Assembly: GCA_949286295.1 (NCBI GenBank)
Contig: CASECK010000066.1
Span: 1 to 18,999, forward strand
Direction: 5' to 3'
Origin: an uncultured bacterium
Lineage (GTDB): Bacteria > Bacillota > Clostridia > Oscillospirales > Oscillospiraceae
DNA: 18,999 nucleotides
Both the position numbers and the translations under genes were made by a program. Positions 1 through 5,992 of this stretch are shown one piece after another. The first letter of the stretch is position 1, and each line of letters starts with the position of its first letter. The notes below the pieces were generated by a model, which saw nothing but the letters and a program-made list of their open reading frames with translations, searched no databases and was not told where the DNA came from.

Positions 1-55
1 CCCGCGCTCCTTTGCCGCTGGGGAGGGCGGTAAACTCCCTTTTTAAGAAAAATGG

Positions 56-90
56 AAAAAGGGCAGCCAATTTTCCCGGCTGCCCTTTTT
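56..90. terminator. Bidirectional intrinsic terminator
   Basis: A 13-bp perfect stem (56-68 with 78-90) carries a GGGCAGCC core flanked by A-run and T-run, so it can terminate in both directions. On the plus strand it would end a gene lying left of the window. On the minus strand it is the nearest good terminator for the alpha/beta hydrolase gene that stops at 199. Confidence 0.8.
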
Positions 91-198
91 GGTGACTGAT
101 TTAGTTTACTGTGTACTGCTTGAATAACCGGGGATTTGTATTACTCTACGATATTCTCTATCTTCATAGTGGTCATTAACCACTCGATAAACTGTCAG

Positions 199-1152
199 TT
201 ATTGTTCCAATAGGAATGTGACAATGCCTTCGCTTATCACAGTGTATTCGTAATCATGAACATAATGCGGGCAATCTAATTCTATATATTCCCCCCCATC
301 AACTTGTGATATGTATTCTATAGGAATTCTTCTCCATGTTTCTTCATCAAAACCTGTTCCACCAGAGCCGTTTGATATAAATAATAACATTGGCAGTTGC
401 GGAACACCCATGCTATTCACTTTTTCAGCGTTTTCCTTTACGTATTCAGTTTCCTTTATCATTGTTGCGGTTGCTGTTCGACTGTAGAAAACGGCTCGAT
501 AGATTTCCTTTTCAGCATTGGTTAATGTGCCATACTTTATAGCATCACTATCCGAAATGCCTGGAAGAAAACGGGTTACGCCTATATTTGCCGCCCATTT
601 TGCAATGTGCATAAGCGGTATATTGATATTCATATTGTCATAATATTCTGGAACCGCCATATCCAGCCCAACAATTGCCGTTACTTCATCAGGATACTTT
701 TGCGCCCAATACAAAGCTTCAAGTCCCGACATGGAGTGAGGACAAAGAACATACGGCGCAGTCAAGCCTACTCCGGCAAGTGCTGCTCTTGTATCCTCAA
801 GTATAGAATCAATATCCCTGCTTTTATCAACAATATCGCTAAAGCCATATCCGAATTTCTCTACCACCACAATCTGATACTTGTCACTTAATAGAGAATA
901 AAGGGATTTAAAATCCAGTATAGGAGAGCAGGTTCCGCCACCTGCCATAAAGACAAGCGTTGTGTTGCCTGTTCCTTCAACATAGACACTCATATTATGT
1001 CCGTCAACTTCAACCGTCTGTCCTAACGGTAAACGCAACGCTGTCTCCTGCTTTAAATGAATTTGGTGATTGATGTATATGAGAAGCAGTAATAAAAATA
1101 CTGCAATCATCCCGATTAAAACTATTTTCATAACCTTTTTTCTCTTCCTCAT
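199..1152 (-). CDS. Membrane-anchored alpha/beta hydrolase
   Basis: Alpha/beta-fold hydrolase of unknown substrate, about 317 residues from the ATG at 1152 (a GTG at 1164 and an ATG at 1131 are also possible). Numbering from the GTG, residues 13-30 form a single hydrophobic segment after a basic N-terminus, so the enzyme is probably anchored with its catalytic domain outside. The nucleophile elbow is C-P-H-S-M-S-G near residue 144 (the usual form is G-H-S-x-G) and a likely catalytic His lies in D-C-P-H-Y near residue 300. The gene is strikingly AT-rich compared with every gene from 1681 to 18074, and it sits beside a transposon-protein remnant, so I infer recent transfer. It has its own promoter at 1201-1229. 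No neighbour suggests a substrate; esterase, lipase-like or peptidase activity are all possible. Confidence 0.85.
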   Translation of the reverse strand: MRKRKKVMKIVLIGMIAVFLLLLLIYINHQIHLKQETALRLPLGQTVEVDGHNMSVYVEGTGNTTLVFMAGGGTCSPILDFKSLYSLLSDKYQIVVVEKFGYGFSDIVDKSRDIDSILEDTRAALAGVGLTAPYVLCPHSMSGLEALYWAQKYPDEVTAIVGLDMAVPEYYDNMNINIPLMHIAKWAANIGVTRFLPGISDSDAIKYGTLTNAEKEIYRAVFYSRTATATMIKETEYVKENAEKVNSMGVPQLPMLLFISNGSGGTGFDEETWRRIPIEYISQVDGGEYIELDCPHYVHDYEYTVISEGIVTFLLEQ

Positions 1153-1200
1153 AATATTTCTCACACAACTTTCGATTTCTCTATCTGATTTTCCTACTCA

Positions 1201-1229
1201 ATTATAGAAGAAAGCATAGGCTGTTTCAA
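1201..1229 (-). promoter_or_regulatory. Promoter of the alpha/beta hydrolase gene
   Basis: On the minus strand TTGAAA (1224-1229) and TATAAT (1201-1206) are separated by exactly 17 bp, a near-consensus vegetative promoter about 50 bp upstream of the hydrolase start. Confidence 0.75.
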
Positions 1230-1256
1230 TCCCCTGAAAGGCCTCTGTTCATGTCT

Positions 1257-1292
1257 AAGCGGCACTCCCACACACCGCGGAAGTGCCGCCTT
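1257..1292. terminator. Hairpin, possible terminator or element end
   Basis: AAGCGGCACT (1257-1266) pairs with AGTGCCGCCTT (1282-1292) with one bulge. There is no T-run. It lies 8 bp past the stop of the TnpV-like remnant on the minus strand, so it may be that gene's old terminator or an end structure of a degraded mobile element. Confidence 0.4.
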
Positions 1293-1299
1293 ACGCCTA

Positions 1300-1395
1300 T
1301 CAATCAATTATCTCACGCTCTACAACTTCCCGTACACACGCCCGAATGTTGTTCATTTTTTGTATCCATAAAAGCGGTAAAATTTCCTCTTGCAT
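1300..1395 (-). pseudogene. TnpV-like transposon protein, C-terminal remnant
   Basis: A 31-codon frame reads MQEEILPLLWIQK then MNNIRACVREVVEREIID and stops. The W-x-x-x-M-N-N-I-R pattern close to the stop is, from memory, the hallmark of the C-terminus of TnpV, a roughly 120-residue protein carried by Clostridia transposons. Only the tail is present. A GAGGTGG sits just before the ATG, but it is part of an inverted repeat that also frames the opposite-strand ribU promoter, so translation here is doubtful. I take it as debris of the mobile element that brought in the adjacent AT-rich hydrolase gene. A free-standing micro-ORF is the alternative. Confidence 0.5.
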
Positions 1396-1418
1396 TTTCC
1401 ACCTCAACGACATATAAT
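1390..1418 (+). promoter_or_regulatory. Promoter of ribU
   Basis: TTGCAT (1390-1395) and a perfect TATAAT (1413-1418) with 17-bp spacing. Transcription should start near 1425, just before the FMN aptamer. Confidence 0.85.
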
Positions 1419-1427
1419 GAGGTGGAA
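1397..1427. promoter_or_regulatory. Inverted repeat overlapping the ribU promoter
   Basis: TTCCACCTCA (1397-1406) and TGAGGTGGAA (1418-1427) are perfect 10-bp inverted repeats 11 bp apart. One arm lies in the -35/-10 spacer and the other begins at the last base of the -10 and covers the start site, the layout expected of a repressor operator. It could also be chance or a remnant of the neighbouring mobile DNA. Confidence 0.45.
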
Positions 1428-1440
1428 CAACTGGATAGGA

Positions 1441-1570
1441 ATGTCTTCAGGGCGGGGTGAAACTCCCCACTGGCGGTCAAAGTCCGCGACCGGGCGCAGC
1501 TGTAAAGCCGCGCCCGCTGACCCGGTGAAACTCCGGGACCAACGGTTACAGTCCGGATGGAAGAAGATGT
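1441..1570 (+). ncRNA. FMN riboswitch (RFN element)
   Basis: The conserved RFN blocks appear in order: TCTTCAGGGCGGGGTGAAA, the second-stem region ACTGGCGGTCAAAGTCCGCG, CCGGTGAAACTCCGGGACC, ACGGTTACAGTCCGGATGG, and a closing GAAGATG that pairs with the opening CTTC. The element lies between the promoter and ribU, a riboflavin transporter gene, so FMN should repress uptake of its own precursor. The expression platform (1584-1672) appears to act on translation; see the separate entry. Confidence 0.96.
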
Positions 1571-1608
1571 GTGGAAACAATTTCACGCGCCCCGGCGTGT
1601 GCGCGCGC

Positions 1609-1672
1609 ACCTCCTTGATTGTTTTGACACCTGGAAGGCATGGCTTTCCGGGTGTATCAAACTGACAAGGAG
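1609..1672 (+). promoter_or_regulatory. SD-sequestering expression platform of ribU
   Basis: CTCCTTG (1609-1615) is complementary to CAAGGAG (1666-1672), which contains the ribU Shine-Dalgarno sequence. The pairing would enclose a local hairpin (CACCTGGAAG at 1628-1637 with CTTTCCGGGTG at 1644-1654). No T-run follows a strong hairpin, so translation control fits better than termination. Which upstream strand acts as the anti-sequester was not worked out. Confidence 0.6.
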
Positions 1673-1680
1673 TGTTTTTT

Positions 1681-2376
1681 ATGTCCTCACCCACCCAGTC
1701 CCGCGCCTTTTCCGCAACCCGCCGCAGAATCGACACCAAGACCCTGGTCAGCGGCGCCATGCTCACCGGCATCGCCTACATCGTGATGATGGCCTCCAAA
1801 CTGATGCCCAGCGTCATGTTCTTAGACTTCGACTTTAAGGACGTTATCATCTGCATCGGCGGCTTCACCTTCGGCCCCACCATGGCCGCCGTCATCTCTG
1901 TCCTGGTGGCCTTCCTGGAGCTCATCTTTATCAGCACCACCGGCCCCATCGGCTTTGTGATGAACGCCCTGGCCACCTGCTCCTTCTGCTGCACCGCCAG
2001 CTTCCTGTACAAAAAGCTGCACACCAAGAGGGGCGCCGTCGCCGGTCTGGCCTGCGGGGTGGTCTGCCTGGTGGCGGTCATGCTGCTGTGGAACTACCTC
2101 ATCACCCCCCTGTATATGACCCAGTGGTCCCGGCAGGATGTGGCCGCCCTGCTGCCCACCCTGTTTCTCCCCTTTAATCTGGCCAAGGGCGGCATGAACA
2201 TGGCCGCCACCCTGCTCATCTATCCCCCGGTGGTGGCCGCCCTGCGCAAAGCCGGCGTGGTCCCCCCCTCTCAGAGCGTCCAGGGCAAAAAGTTCAGCGT
2301 GGGCTTTTTGCTGTTCGCGCTGGCCCTGCTGGCCACTTTCGTGCTCTTCGCCCTGGTGCTGGCCGGGGTCATCTGA
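1681..2376 (+). CDS. ribU: Riboflavin ECF transporter S component RibU
   Basis: Substrate-binding membrane subunit of an energy-coupling factor transporter that imports riboflavin, using shared EcfA/A'/T subunits encoded elsewhere. The protein is 231 residues with about six hydrophobic segments. Family-typical stretches are visible: LDFDFKDV then IGGFTFGP (residues 48-66), STTGPIGFVMNALA (85-98), WNYLITPLYM (137-146) and LLPTLFLPFNLAKGG (157-171). The ATG at 1681 is chosen because AAGGAG (1667-1672) lies 8 bp upstream; a GTG at 1672 would overlap that site. The FMN riboswitch in the leader confirms the substrate independently. A strong terminator follows, so it is monocistronic. Confidence 0.95.
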   Translation: MSSPTQSRAFSATRRRIDTKTLVSGAMLTGIAYIVMMASKLMPSVMFLDFDFKDVIICIGGFTFGPTMAAVISVLVAFLELIFISTTGPIGFVMNALATCSFCCTASFLYKKLHTKRGAVAGLACGVVCLVAVMLLWNYLITPLYMTQWSRQDVAALLPTLFLPFNLAKGGMNMAATLLIYPPVVAALRKAGVVPPSQSVQGKKFSVGFLLFALALLATFVLFALVLAGVI

Positions 2377-2394
2377 CTGCCCGCATCCTTTTTC

Positions 2395-2430
2395 CCGGCG
2401 GAACAGGTTTGCCTGTTCCGCCGGTTTTTT
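2395..2430 (+). terminator. Intrinsic terminator of ribU
   Basis: CCGGCGGAACAGG (2395-2407) pairs perfectly with CCTGTTCCGCCGG (2412-2424) over a 4-nt loop and is followed by six T. It begins 18 bp after the ribU stop codon. Confidence 0.93.
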
Positions 2431-2444
2431 CATCCCCGGCCCCG

Positions 2445-3833
2445 TCAGTCCAGCAGGCCGGCCAGCAGCTCCAGCCCCCGGACCAGCCGCTCCTGCTCCA
2501 GGCCCGGATACCGGACCACCAGGGTGTGGGGCCGGGCCCGGCCGGGCAGGCGCTGATACTCGGTCAGGAAACTCAGGCGGACTCCCACCTCCCGGGCCCG
2601 GCGGGCCAGCTCCTGGTCCGGCACCAGGGGGTCCAGCTCCAGCAGAAAATGAAGGCCCGCCTGTTCTTGCCGCACCCGGCACCGCCCGGCCAGCGGGCCG
2701 GTCTCCATCAGGGCGGCGGTCCGGTCCCTGCGCCCCCGGTAGTAGCCCCGCATCCGGTTCAGGTGGCTGTCGAAATGCCCCCGCTCTATGAAGCGGGCCA
2801 GGGTGTACTGCTCCACGGCCGGGACGGTGCAGGAATAAAACCCCAGCCTGCTCCGGTACTCCTCCAGCAGCTGGGCGGGCAGCACCATATAGCCGATGCG
2901 CAGCGAGGGGGCCAGCGTGCGGGAAAAGGTATTGATGTAGATGGCCCGTCCGGCGGTGTCAATGCTCTGAAGCGTTGGAATTGGACGGCCTGTAAAGCGA
3001 AATTCACTGTCATAATCGTCCTCGATGATATACCGCCCCTCCCCCTGCCCCGCCCAGCGGAGCATCCCCTGGCGGCGGGCGATGGGCGTCACCACTCCGG
3101 TGGGAAACTGGTGGTTGGGCGAGATGTGGAGCACCTGACAGCCGCTGTCCTCCAGCGCCTGGAGAGAAACTCCCTGCCCGTCCACCGGCAGAAAGCGGCA
3201 CTGCGCCCCGTTGAGGGCGTAGACCTGCGCCGCCTTGGAGTAGCCCGGGTCCTCCAGACCGTAGATTTTCTCCCGGCCCAGCAGTTGGACCAGCTGATTA
3301 TAGAGGTACTCCGTCCCCGCCCCCACCACAATCCGCTCCGGGGCGGCGCGGATGCCCCGCACCTGATACAGATGCCGGGAGATGGCCCGGCGCAGCTCGG
3401 CCACACCGCTGTGGGGAACGGCCTGAAGCAGGCGCTCCCCCTCGTCGGTGAGCACCTGGCGGGTCAGCCTGGCCCATACGGAGAAGGGAAAGCCCTCCGT
3501 CCCGCCGCCCGGCCCCCCCAGGTCCAGCAGCCACTCCGGCTGTCCCGGCTCCTCCGGCGGCTCAGGGGGCGGGGGTGGGGTTGGGGCAGACTCCACGGGA
3601 CAGACAAAATAGCCCCGCCGCTCCCGGGCGCGCAGGTACCCCTCCGCCTCCAGCTGGGCGTAGGCGTTCTCCACCGTCACCACCGCCGTGTTCAGATGGG
3701 CGGCCAGCGCCCGTTTGGAGGGCAGCCGCTCCCCCGCCCGCAGCCGCCCGGACAGGATATCCTCCTTCACGCAGCGGTAGAGATAGTCGTACCGGGCCAG
3801 ACTTCCCCGCCCCTCCAAATCATAGGTCAGCAC
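2445..3833 (-). CDS. MocR-family regulator (GntR HTH + aminotransferase domain)
   Basis: A 462-residue fusion of a GntR-type winged helix (about 10-78, with GERLPSKRALAAHL and the VTVENAYAQLEAEGYL recognition region), a proline-rich linker (about 81-100) and a fold-type-I aminotransferase-like domain (about 105-460). The aminotransferase part has SPNHQFPTG (238-246) and EDDYDSEFRF (271-280). At the position where family members usually have S-K-x-L with the PLP-binding lysine, this protein has NTFSRTL, giving Arg305 (codon CGC). It may therefore not form the internal aldimine. The start is GTG at 3833, with GGAGG 7-11 bp upstream. It is divergent from a vitamin-type ECF S-component gene, so it probably controls that gene, and PdxR-like control of vitamin B6 uptake is the obvious guess. 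The true effector is unknown. Confidence 0.9.
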   Translation of the reverse strand: MLTYDLEGRGSLARYDYLYRCVKEDILSGRLRAGERLPSKRALAAHLNTAVVTVENAYAQLEAEGYLRARERRGYFVCPVESAPTPPPPPEPPEEPGQPEWLLDLGGPGGGTEGFPFSVWARLTRQVLTDEGERLLQAVPHSGVAELRRAISRHLYQVRGIRAAPERIVVGAGTEYLYNQLVQLLGREKIYGLEDPGYSKAAQVYALNGAQCRFLPVDGQGVSLQALEDSGCQVLHISPNHQFPTGVVTPIARRQGMLRWAGQGEGRYIIEDDYDSEFRFTGRPIPTLQSIDTAGRAIYINTFSRTLAPSLRIGYMVLPAQLLEEYRSRLGFYSCTVPAVEQYTLARFIERGHFDSHLNRMRGYYRGRRDRTAALMETGPLAGRCRVRQEQAGLHFLLELDPLVPDQELARRAREVGVRLSFLTEYQRLPGRARPHTLVVRYPGLEQERLVRGLELLAGLLD

Positions 3834-3847
3834 CGCGCTCCCTCCAA

Positions 3848-3907
3848 ACTGGTTCTATAAATTTTAATCAAATTGGCTCTTTATATCATGTCAGTTATGA
3901 TTAAAAT
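3848..3907. promoter_or_regulatory. Divergent promoter region with candidate MocR operators
   Basis: Two direct repeats, ACTGGTTCTATAAAT (3848-3862) and ATTGGCTCTTTATAT (3872-3886), share TGGNTCT and an AT tail, 24 bp apart. The second overlaps the -35 of a plus-strand promoter, TTGGCT (3873-3878) and TATGAT (3896-3901) with 17-bp spacing. In addition ATTTTAATCA (3861-3870) and TGATTAAAAT (3898-3907) are perfect inverted repeats. MocR/GabR regulators are known to bind direct repeats at promoters, so these are good operator candidates. Confidence 0.65.
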
Positions 3908-3928
3908 ACAGGTGGAAGAAAAAAGCAA

Positions 3929-3943
3929 GGGGAAATTTTCCCC
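3929..3943 (+). other. Palindrome in 5' UTR of the ECF S gene
   Basis: GGGGAAA followed by TTTTCCCC is a near-perfect 15-nt palindrome lying 8 bp before the AAAGGAG site (3951-3957). It could be a DNA-binding site or a small mRNA hairpin; nothing more can be said. Confidence 0.4.
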
Positions 3944-3965
3944 GGTCTGAAAAGGAGTCCCTCTC

Positions 3966-4481
3966 ATGTCTCACCTGAAATTGCGCAAGCTGGTGCTGGC
4001 GGCCCTCTTTGCCGCCCTGTGCGCCGTTATGACCCTGGTCCTCCAGATTCCCTCCCCCATGCAGGGTTATGTAAACCTCGGCGACTGCGCCGTCCTCCTG
4101 TCCGCCTGGGTACTGGGGCCTGTGTACGGCGGGGCCGCCGCCGGGGTGGGTTCCATGCTGGCCGACCTGATGTCCGGCTATCCCCACTACGCCCCGGGCA
4201 CCTTTGTGGTCAAGCTGGCCATGGCGGCTGCGGCCGCCCTGCTGCTGCGCCTCCTGCGCCCCGGGACGGGCCGCCTTCTCCCCGCGCTGGCGGTCAGCGG
4301 CCTGGCGGCGGAGGCCCTGATGGTGGCCGGCTACTTTGGGTACGCCTGCCTGTGGCTGGGCAAGGGGCTGGCCGCCGCCGCCTCCATCCCGGGGAATATA
4401 GTCCAGGGGGCCTTTGGGCTGGCCGCCGCCGCGGCCCTCTACACCGCCCTCAGCCGGGGGCGGGTCCTCAGCCGGCTGTGA
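3966..4481 (+). CDS. ECF transporter S component (vitamin uptake, B6 suspected)
   Basis: A 171-residue, very hydrophobic protein with about five to six membrane segments, of the ECF S-component family that includes HmpT and PdxU2-type proteins. The diagnostic part is GYVNLGDCAVLL (residues 34-45) followed by GPVYGG and the segment VGSMLADLMSGYPHYAPGT (about 60-78). It would bind a small vitamin or precursor and dock on the shared ECF module, which is not encoded here. The ATG at 3966 has AAAGGAG 8 bp upstream. The divergent MocR regulator points to pyridoxine or another B6 form; hydroxymethylpyrimidine is an alternative. The gene ends close to a bidirectional hairpin shared with the convergent mgtE. 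Confidence 0.88.
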   Translation: MSHLKLRKLVLAALFAALCAVMTLVLQIPSPMQGYVNLGDCAVLLSAWVLGPVYGGAAAGVGSMLADLMSGYPHYAPGTFVVKLAMAAAAALLLRLLRPGTGRLLPALAVSGLAAEALMVAGYFGYACLWLGKGLAAAASIPGNIVQGAFGLAAAAALYTALSRGRVLSRL

Positions 4482-4496
4482 AGGCAGGCACAAAAC

Positions 4497-4520
4497 GGCC
4501 CGGGCGAGTTCGCCCGGGCC
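4497..4520. terminator. Terminator hairpin between converging genes
   Basis: GGCCCGGGCG (4497-4506) pairs perfectly with CGCCCGGGCC (4511-4520) over an AGTT loop. On the minus strand, after mgtE, it is followed by GTTTTG; on the plus strand only by a C/T-rich tract. It probably ends both converging transcripts. Confidence 0.65.
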
Positions 4521-4542
4521 GCTCTGATTCCCTCTTCTCTCT

Positions 4543-5538
4543 TCAAATCTGAAGCAACGCGGCGGCGATGCGGAAATAGACCACAAGGGACACCGCGTCG
4601 GCGATGGTGGTGATGAGCGGACTTGCCATCACCGCGGGGTCCAGCCGGACCCGGCTGGCCAGAATAGGCAGGAAACAGCCCAGCAGCTTGGACACCAGCA
4701 CCGTAACCACCAGGGTAAGGCTGACCACCAGCGCCACCATAAACTCCGTCCGGGACAGCAGCACCAGCCGCAGCAGGCTGACGGCGGCCAGCGTCAGGCC
4801 GCACAGCACGCCCACCCGAATCTCCTTCCAGGCCACCCGGAACCAGTCGCCGTACCTGATTTCCCCCAGGGACAGGCCCCGGATGACGGTGACGGAGGAC
4901 TGGCTGCCGCAGTTGCCGCCGGTGTCCATCAGCATGGGGATAAAGGCGGTCAGCGCCACCTGGGCGGCCAGGGCGGACTCGTAGCGGGTGATGATGGCCC
5001 CGGTAAAGGCGGCGGACACCATCAGCAGCAGCAGCCACACCACCCGGCTTTTATACAGGTCCCACACCCGGGTCTGGAGGTAGGGCTGCTCAGAGGGCAG
5101 CATGGCCGCCATGCGCTGCATATCCTCGGTGGCCTCCTCCCGCTGGACGTCCATGGCGTCATCGGCGGTGACGGCGCCCACCAGGCGGCCGCCGCCGTCC
5201 ACCACGGGCAGCTCCACGCTGTCCGCTCCGTCCATCAGGGCCACCGCCCGCTCCTGATCGTCGCCGGGAGCCAGGACCGGGCCGGGGGCGGACATAATCT
5301 GCTCCAGCCGGCGGTGGTCGGGCGCCATGACCAGTTCGTGGAGGGTCAGGACCCCCAGCAGCCGCCCGTCTTCGTCCACCACATAGCAGTTGCGCATAAA
5401 GTCCCGGGGCACCCCCACCTGCCGCAGGCGGGCCAGCGCCTCCCTGGCCCGCATCAGGGGCGGGAGCATCAGGGGCTGACGGGACATGATGGCGCCCACA
5501 GTCCCGGGGACAGCGGGCAAACTCAAAGTGTTCTTCAT
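4543..5538 (-). CDS. mgtE: Magnesium transporter MgtE, short form without N domain
   Basis: Magnesium channel/transporter of the inner membrane, 331 residues. Two CBS domains span about 12-130 (IMSRQPLMLPP; VVDEDGRLLGVLTLHEL; IMSAPGPVL; PVVDGGGRLVGAVT). A connecting helix leads to the five-helix membrane domain from about 163. The family signature GGNCGSQSS (207-215) is followed by RGLS, and the pore-associated acidic residues sit in LDPAV (about 300) and TTIADAVS (about 310-317). Typical MgtE has some 450 residues and a superhelical N domain before the CBS pair; here the first CBS starts almost at the initiator. The ATG at 5538 is preferred because GGAGG lies about 9 bp upstream, although the frame is open further up. 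The leader holds an M-box riboswitch, so expression should rise when magnesium is scarce. Confidence 0.92.
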   Translation of the reverse strand: MKNTLSLPAVPGTVGAIMSRQPLMLPPLMRAREALARLRQVGVPRDFMRNCYVVDEDGRLLGVLTLHELVMAPDHRRLEQIMSAPGPVLAPGDDQERAVALMDGADSVELPVVDGGGRLVGAVTADDAMDVQREEATEDMQRMAAMLPSEQPYLQTRVWDLYKSRVVWLLLLMVSAAFTGAIITRYESALAAQVALTAFIPMLMDTGGNCGSQSSVTVIRGLSLGEIRYGDWFRVAWKEIRVGVLCGLTLAAVSLLRLVLLSRTEFMVALVVSLTLVVTVLVSKLLGCFLPILASRVRLDPAVMASPLITTIADAVSLVVYFRIAAALLQI

Positions 5539-5602
5539 CTTCAATTCCTCCTTGTCGTCGAGTTCGGCTCGCGCCGCTTCGTGACAGGGAGGTCCGGCAA
5601 GC

Positions 5603-5686
5603 TCAGTTAGCCGTATTGGCGCCCATTCCTGGACGCCGCGCGCCGCGCCGCGCTTGTCTGCCGGGACCTCGACTGCCGCTGTCCAT
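5603..5686 (-). CDS. Candidate leader ORF in mgtE 5' UTR
   Basis: A 27-codon frame (starting MDSGSRGPGRQARRG) opens at an ATG with GAGGTG 8 bp upstream and stops at TGA 64 bp before mgtE. It lies downstream of the riboswitch terminator, so it would be translated only on read-through transcripts. Six of its 27 residues are Arg. It resembles no protein I know. It could be a leader peptide that adds a second control layer, or just chance in a GC-rich stretch. Confidence 0.3.
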   Translation of the reverse strand: MDSGSRGPGRQARRGARRPGMGANTAN

Positions 5687-5725
5687 GGAATGTTCACCTC
5701 ACTTGTTCCAAAATTTGTCCGGATA

Positions 5726-5764
5726 GAAAAAGCGCGCATACCGCCCTTTGGCGGCATACGCGCT
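5726..5764 (-). terminator. Riboswitch-controlled terminator (attenuator) of mgtE
   Basis: On the minus strand the segments at 5750-5764 and 5731-5745 form a roughly 15-bp stem (a few G-U pairs) followed by TTTTT (5731-5727). The competing antiterminator is GGCGGCAT (5788-5781) with ATGCCGCC (5757-5750), an exact 8-bp match. The first partner lies at the 3' end of the M-box aptamer, so ligand-bound aptamer frees the terminator. Confidence 0.9.
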
Positions 5765-5778
5765 TGTCTCATACCCGT

Positions 5779-5937
5779 TTATGCCGCCGTCCGAGCTTTA
5801 GCATCACAGGGCGGTGAAGTCGCGTTAGATCCCGCCTTGTCATTCGACAGGACCTGCTCAAACCAGCGAAGGATGTCTCCATCCCGTTGCGGCAGCGACC
5901 CATATCCCTGTGGTAGCCTTACCTACCGGCTCACAAG
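5779..5937 (-). ncRNA. M-box magnesium riboswitch (ykoK leader)
   Basis: Read on the minus strand, the conserved M-box pieces appear in order: GGTAGGTAAGGCTACCACAG, GGATATGGGTCGCTGCCGC, a variable arm, and near the 3' end GTGATGCTAAAGCTCGGAC. These match the ykoK/mgtE leader consensus (GGTGAGGCTCC, GATA..CGCTGC, ATGCTAAAGCTC). A promoter sits just upstream, a terminator just downstream, and mgtE follows, so this is a transcription-attenuating OFF switch for high magnesium. Confidence 0.92.
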
Positions 5938-5940
5938 GTA

Positions 5941-5969
5941 ATTTTAGACTCTAAAAACCATTCTGTCAA
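5941..5969 (-). promoter_or_regulatory. Promoter of the mgtE leader
   Basis: Minus strand TTGACA (5969-5964) and TAAAAT (5946-5941) with a 17-bp spacer, ending a few bases before the M-box. It lies 24 bp beyond the dnaE stop, so mgtE is transcribed independently of dnaE. Confidence 0.88.
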
Positions 5970-5992
5970 CCCCTTTTCGGGGGGGCGGGCGC

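Noticed and set aside
168..184. Short hairpin AGTGGT/ACCACT after the hydrolase stop
   Set aside because: Six base pairs and no T-run; the terminator at 56-90 is far better.
2409..3860. Long plus-strand frame of 483 codons opposite the MocR gene
   Set aside because: Proline/glutamine/leucine-rich low-complexity translation typical of the antisense frame of a GC-rich gene. The minus strand has clear MocR domains and an RBS.
5539..5772. Upstream in-frame extension of mgtE by 78 codons
   Set aside because: It would start before the riboswitch terminator and translate through its stem. The sequence has no N-domain features, and the ATG at 5538 has the best SD.
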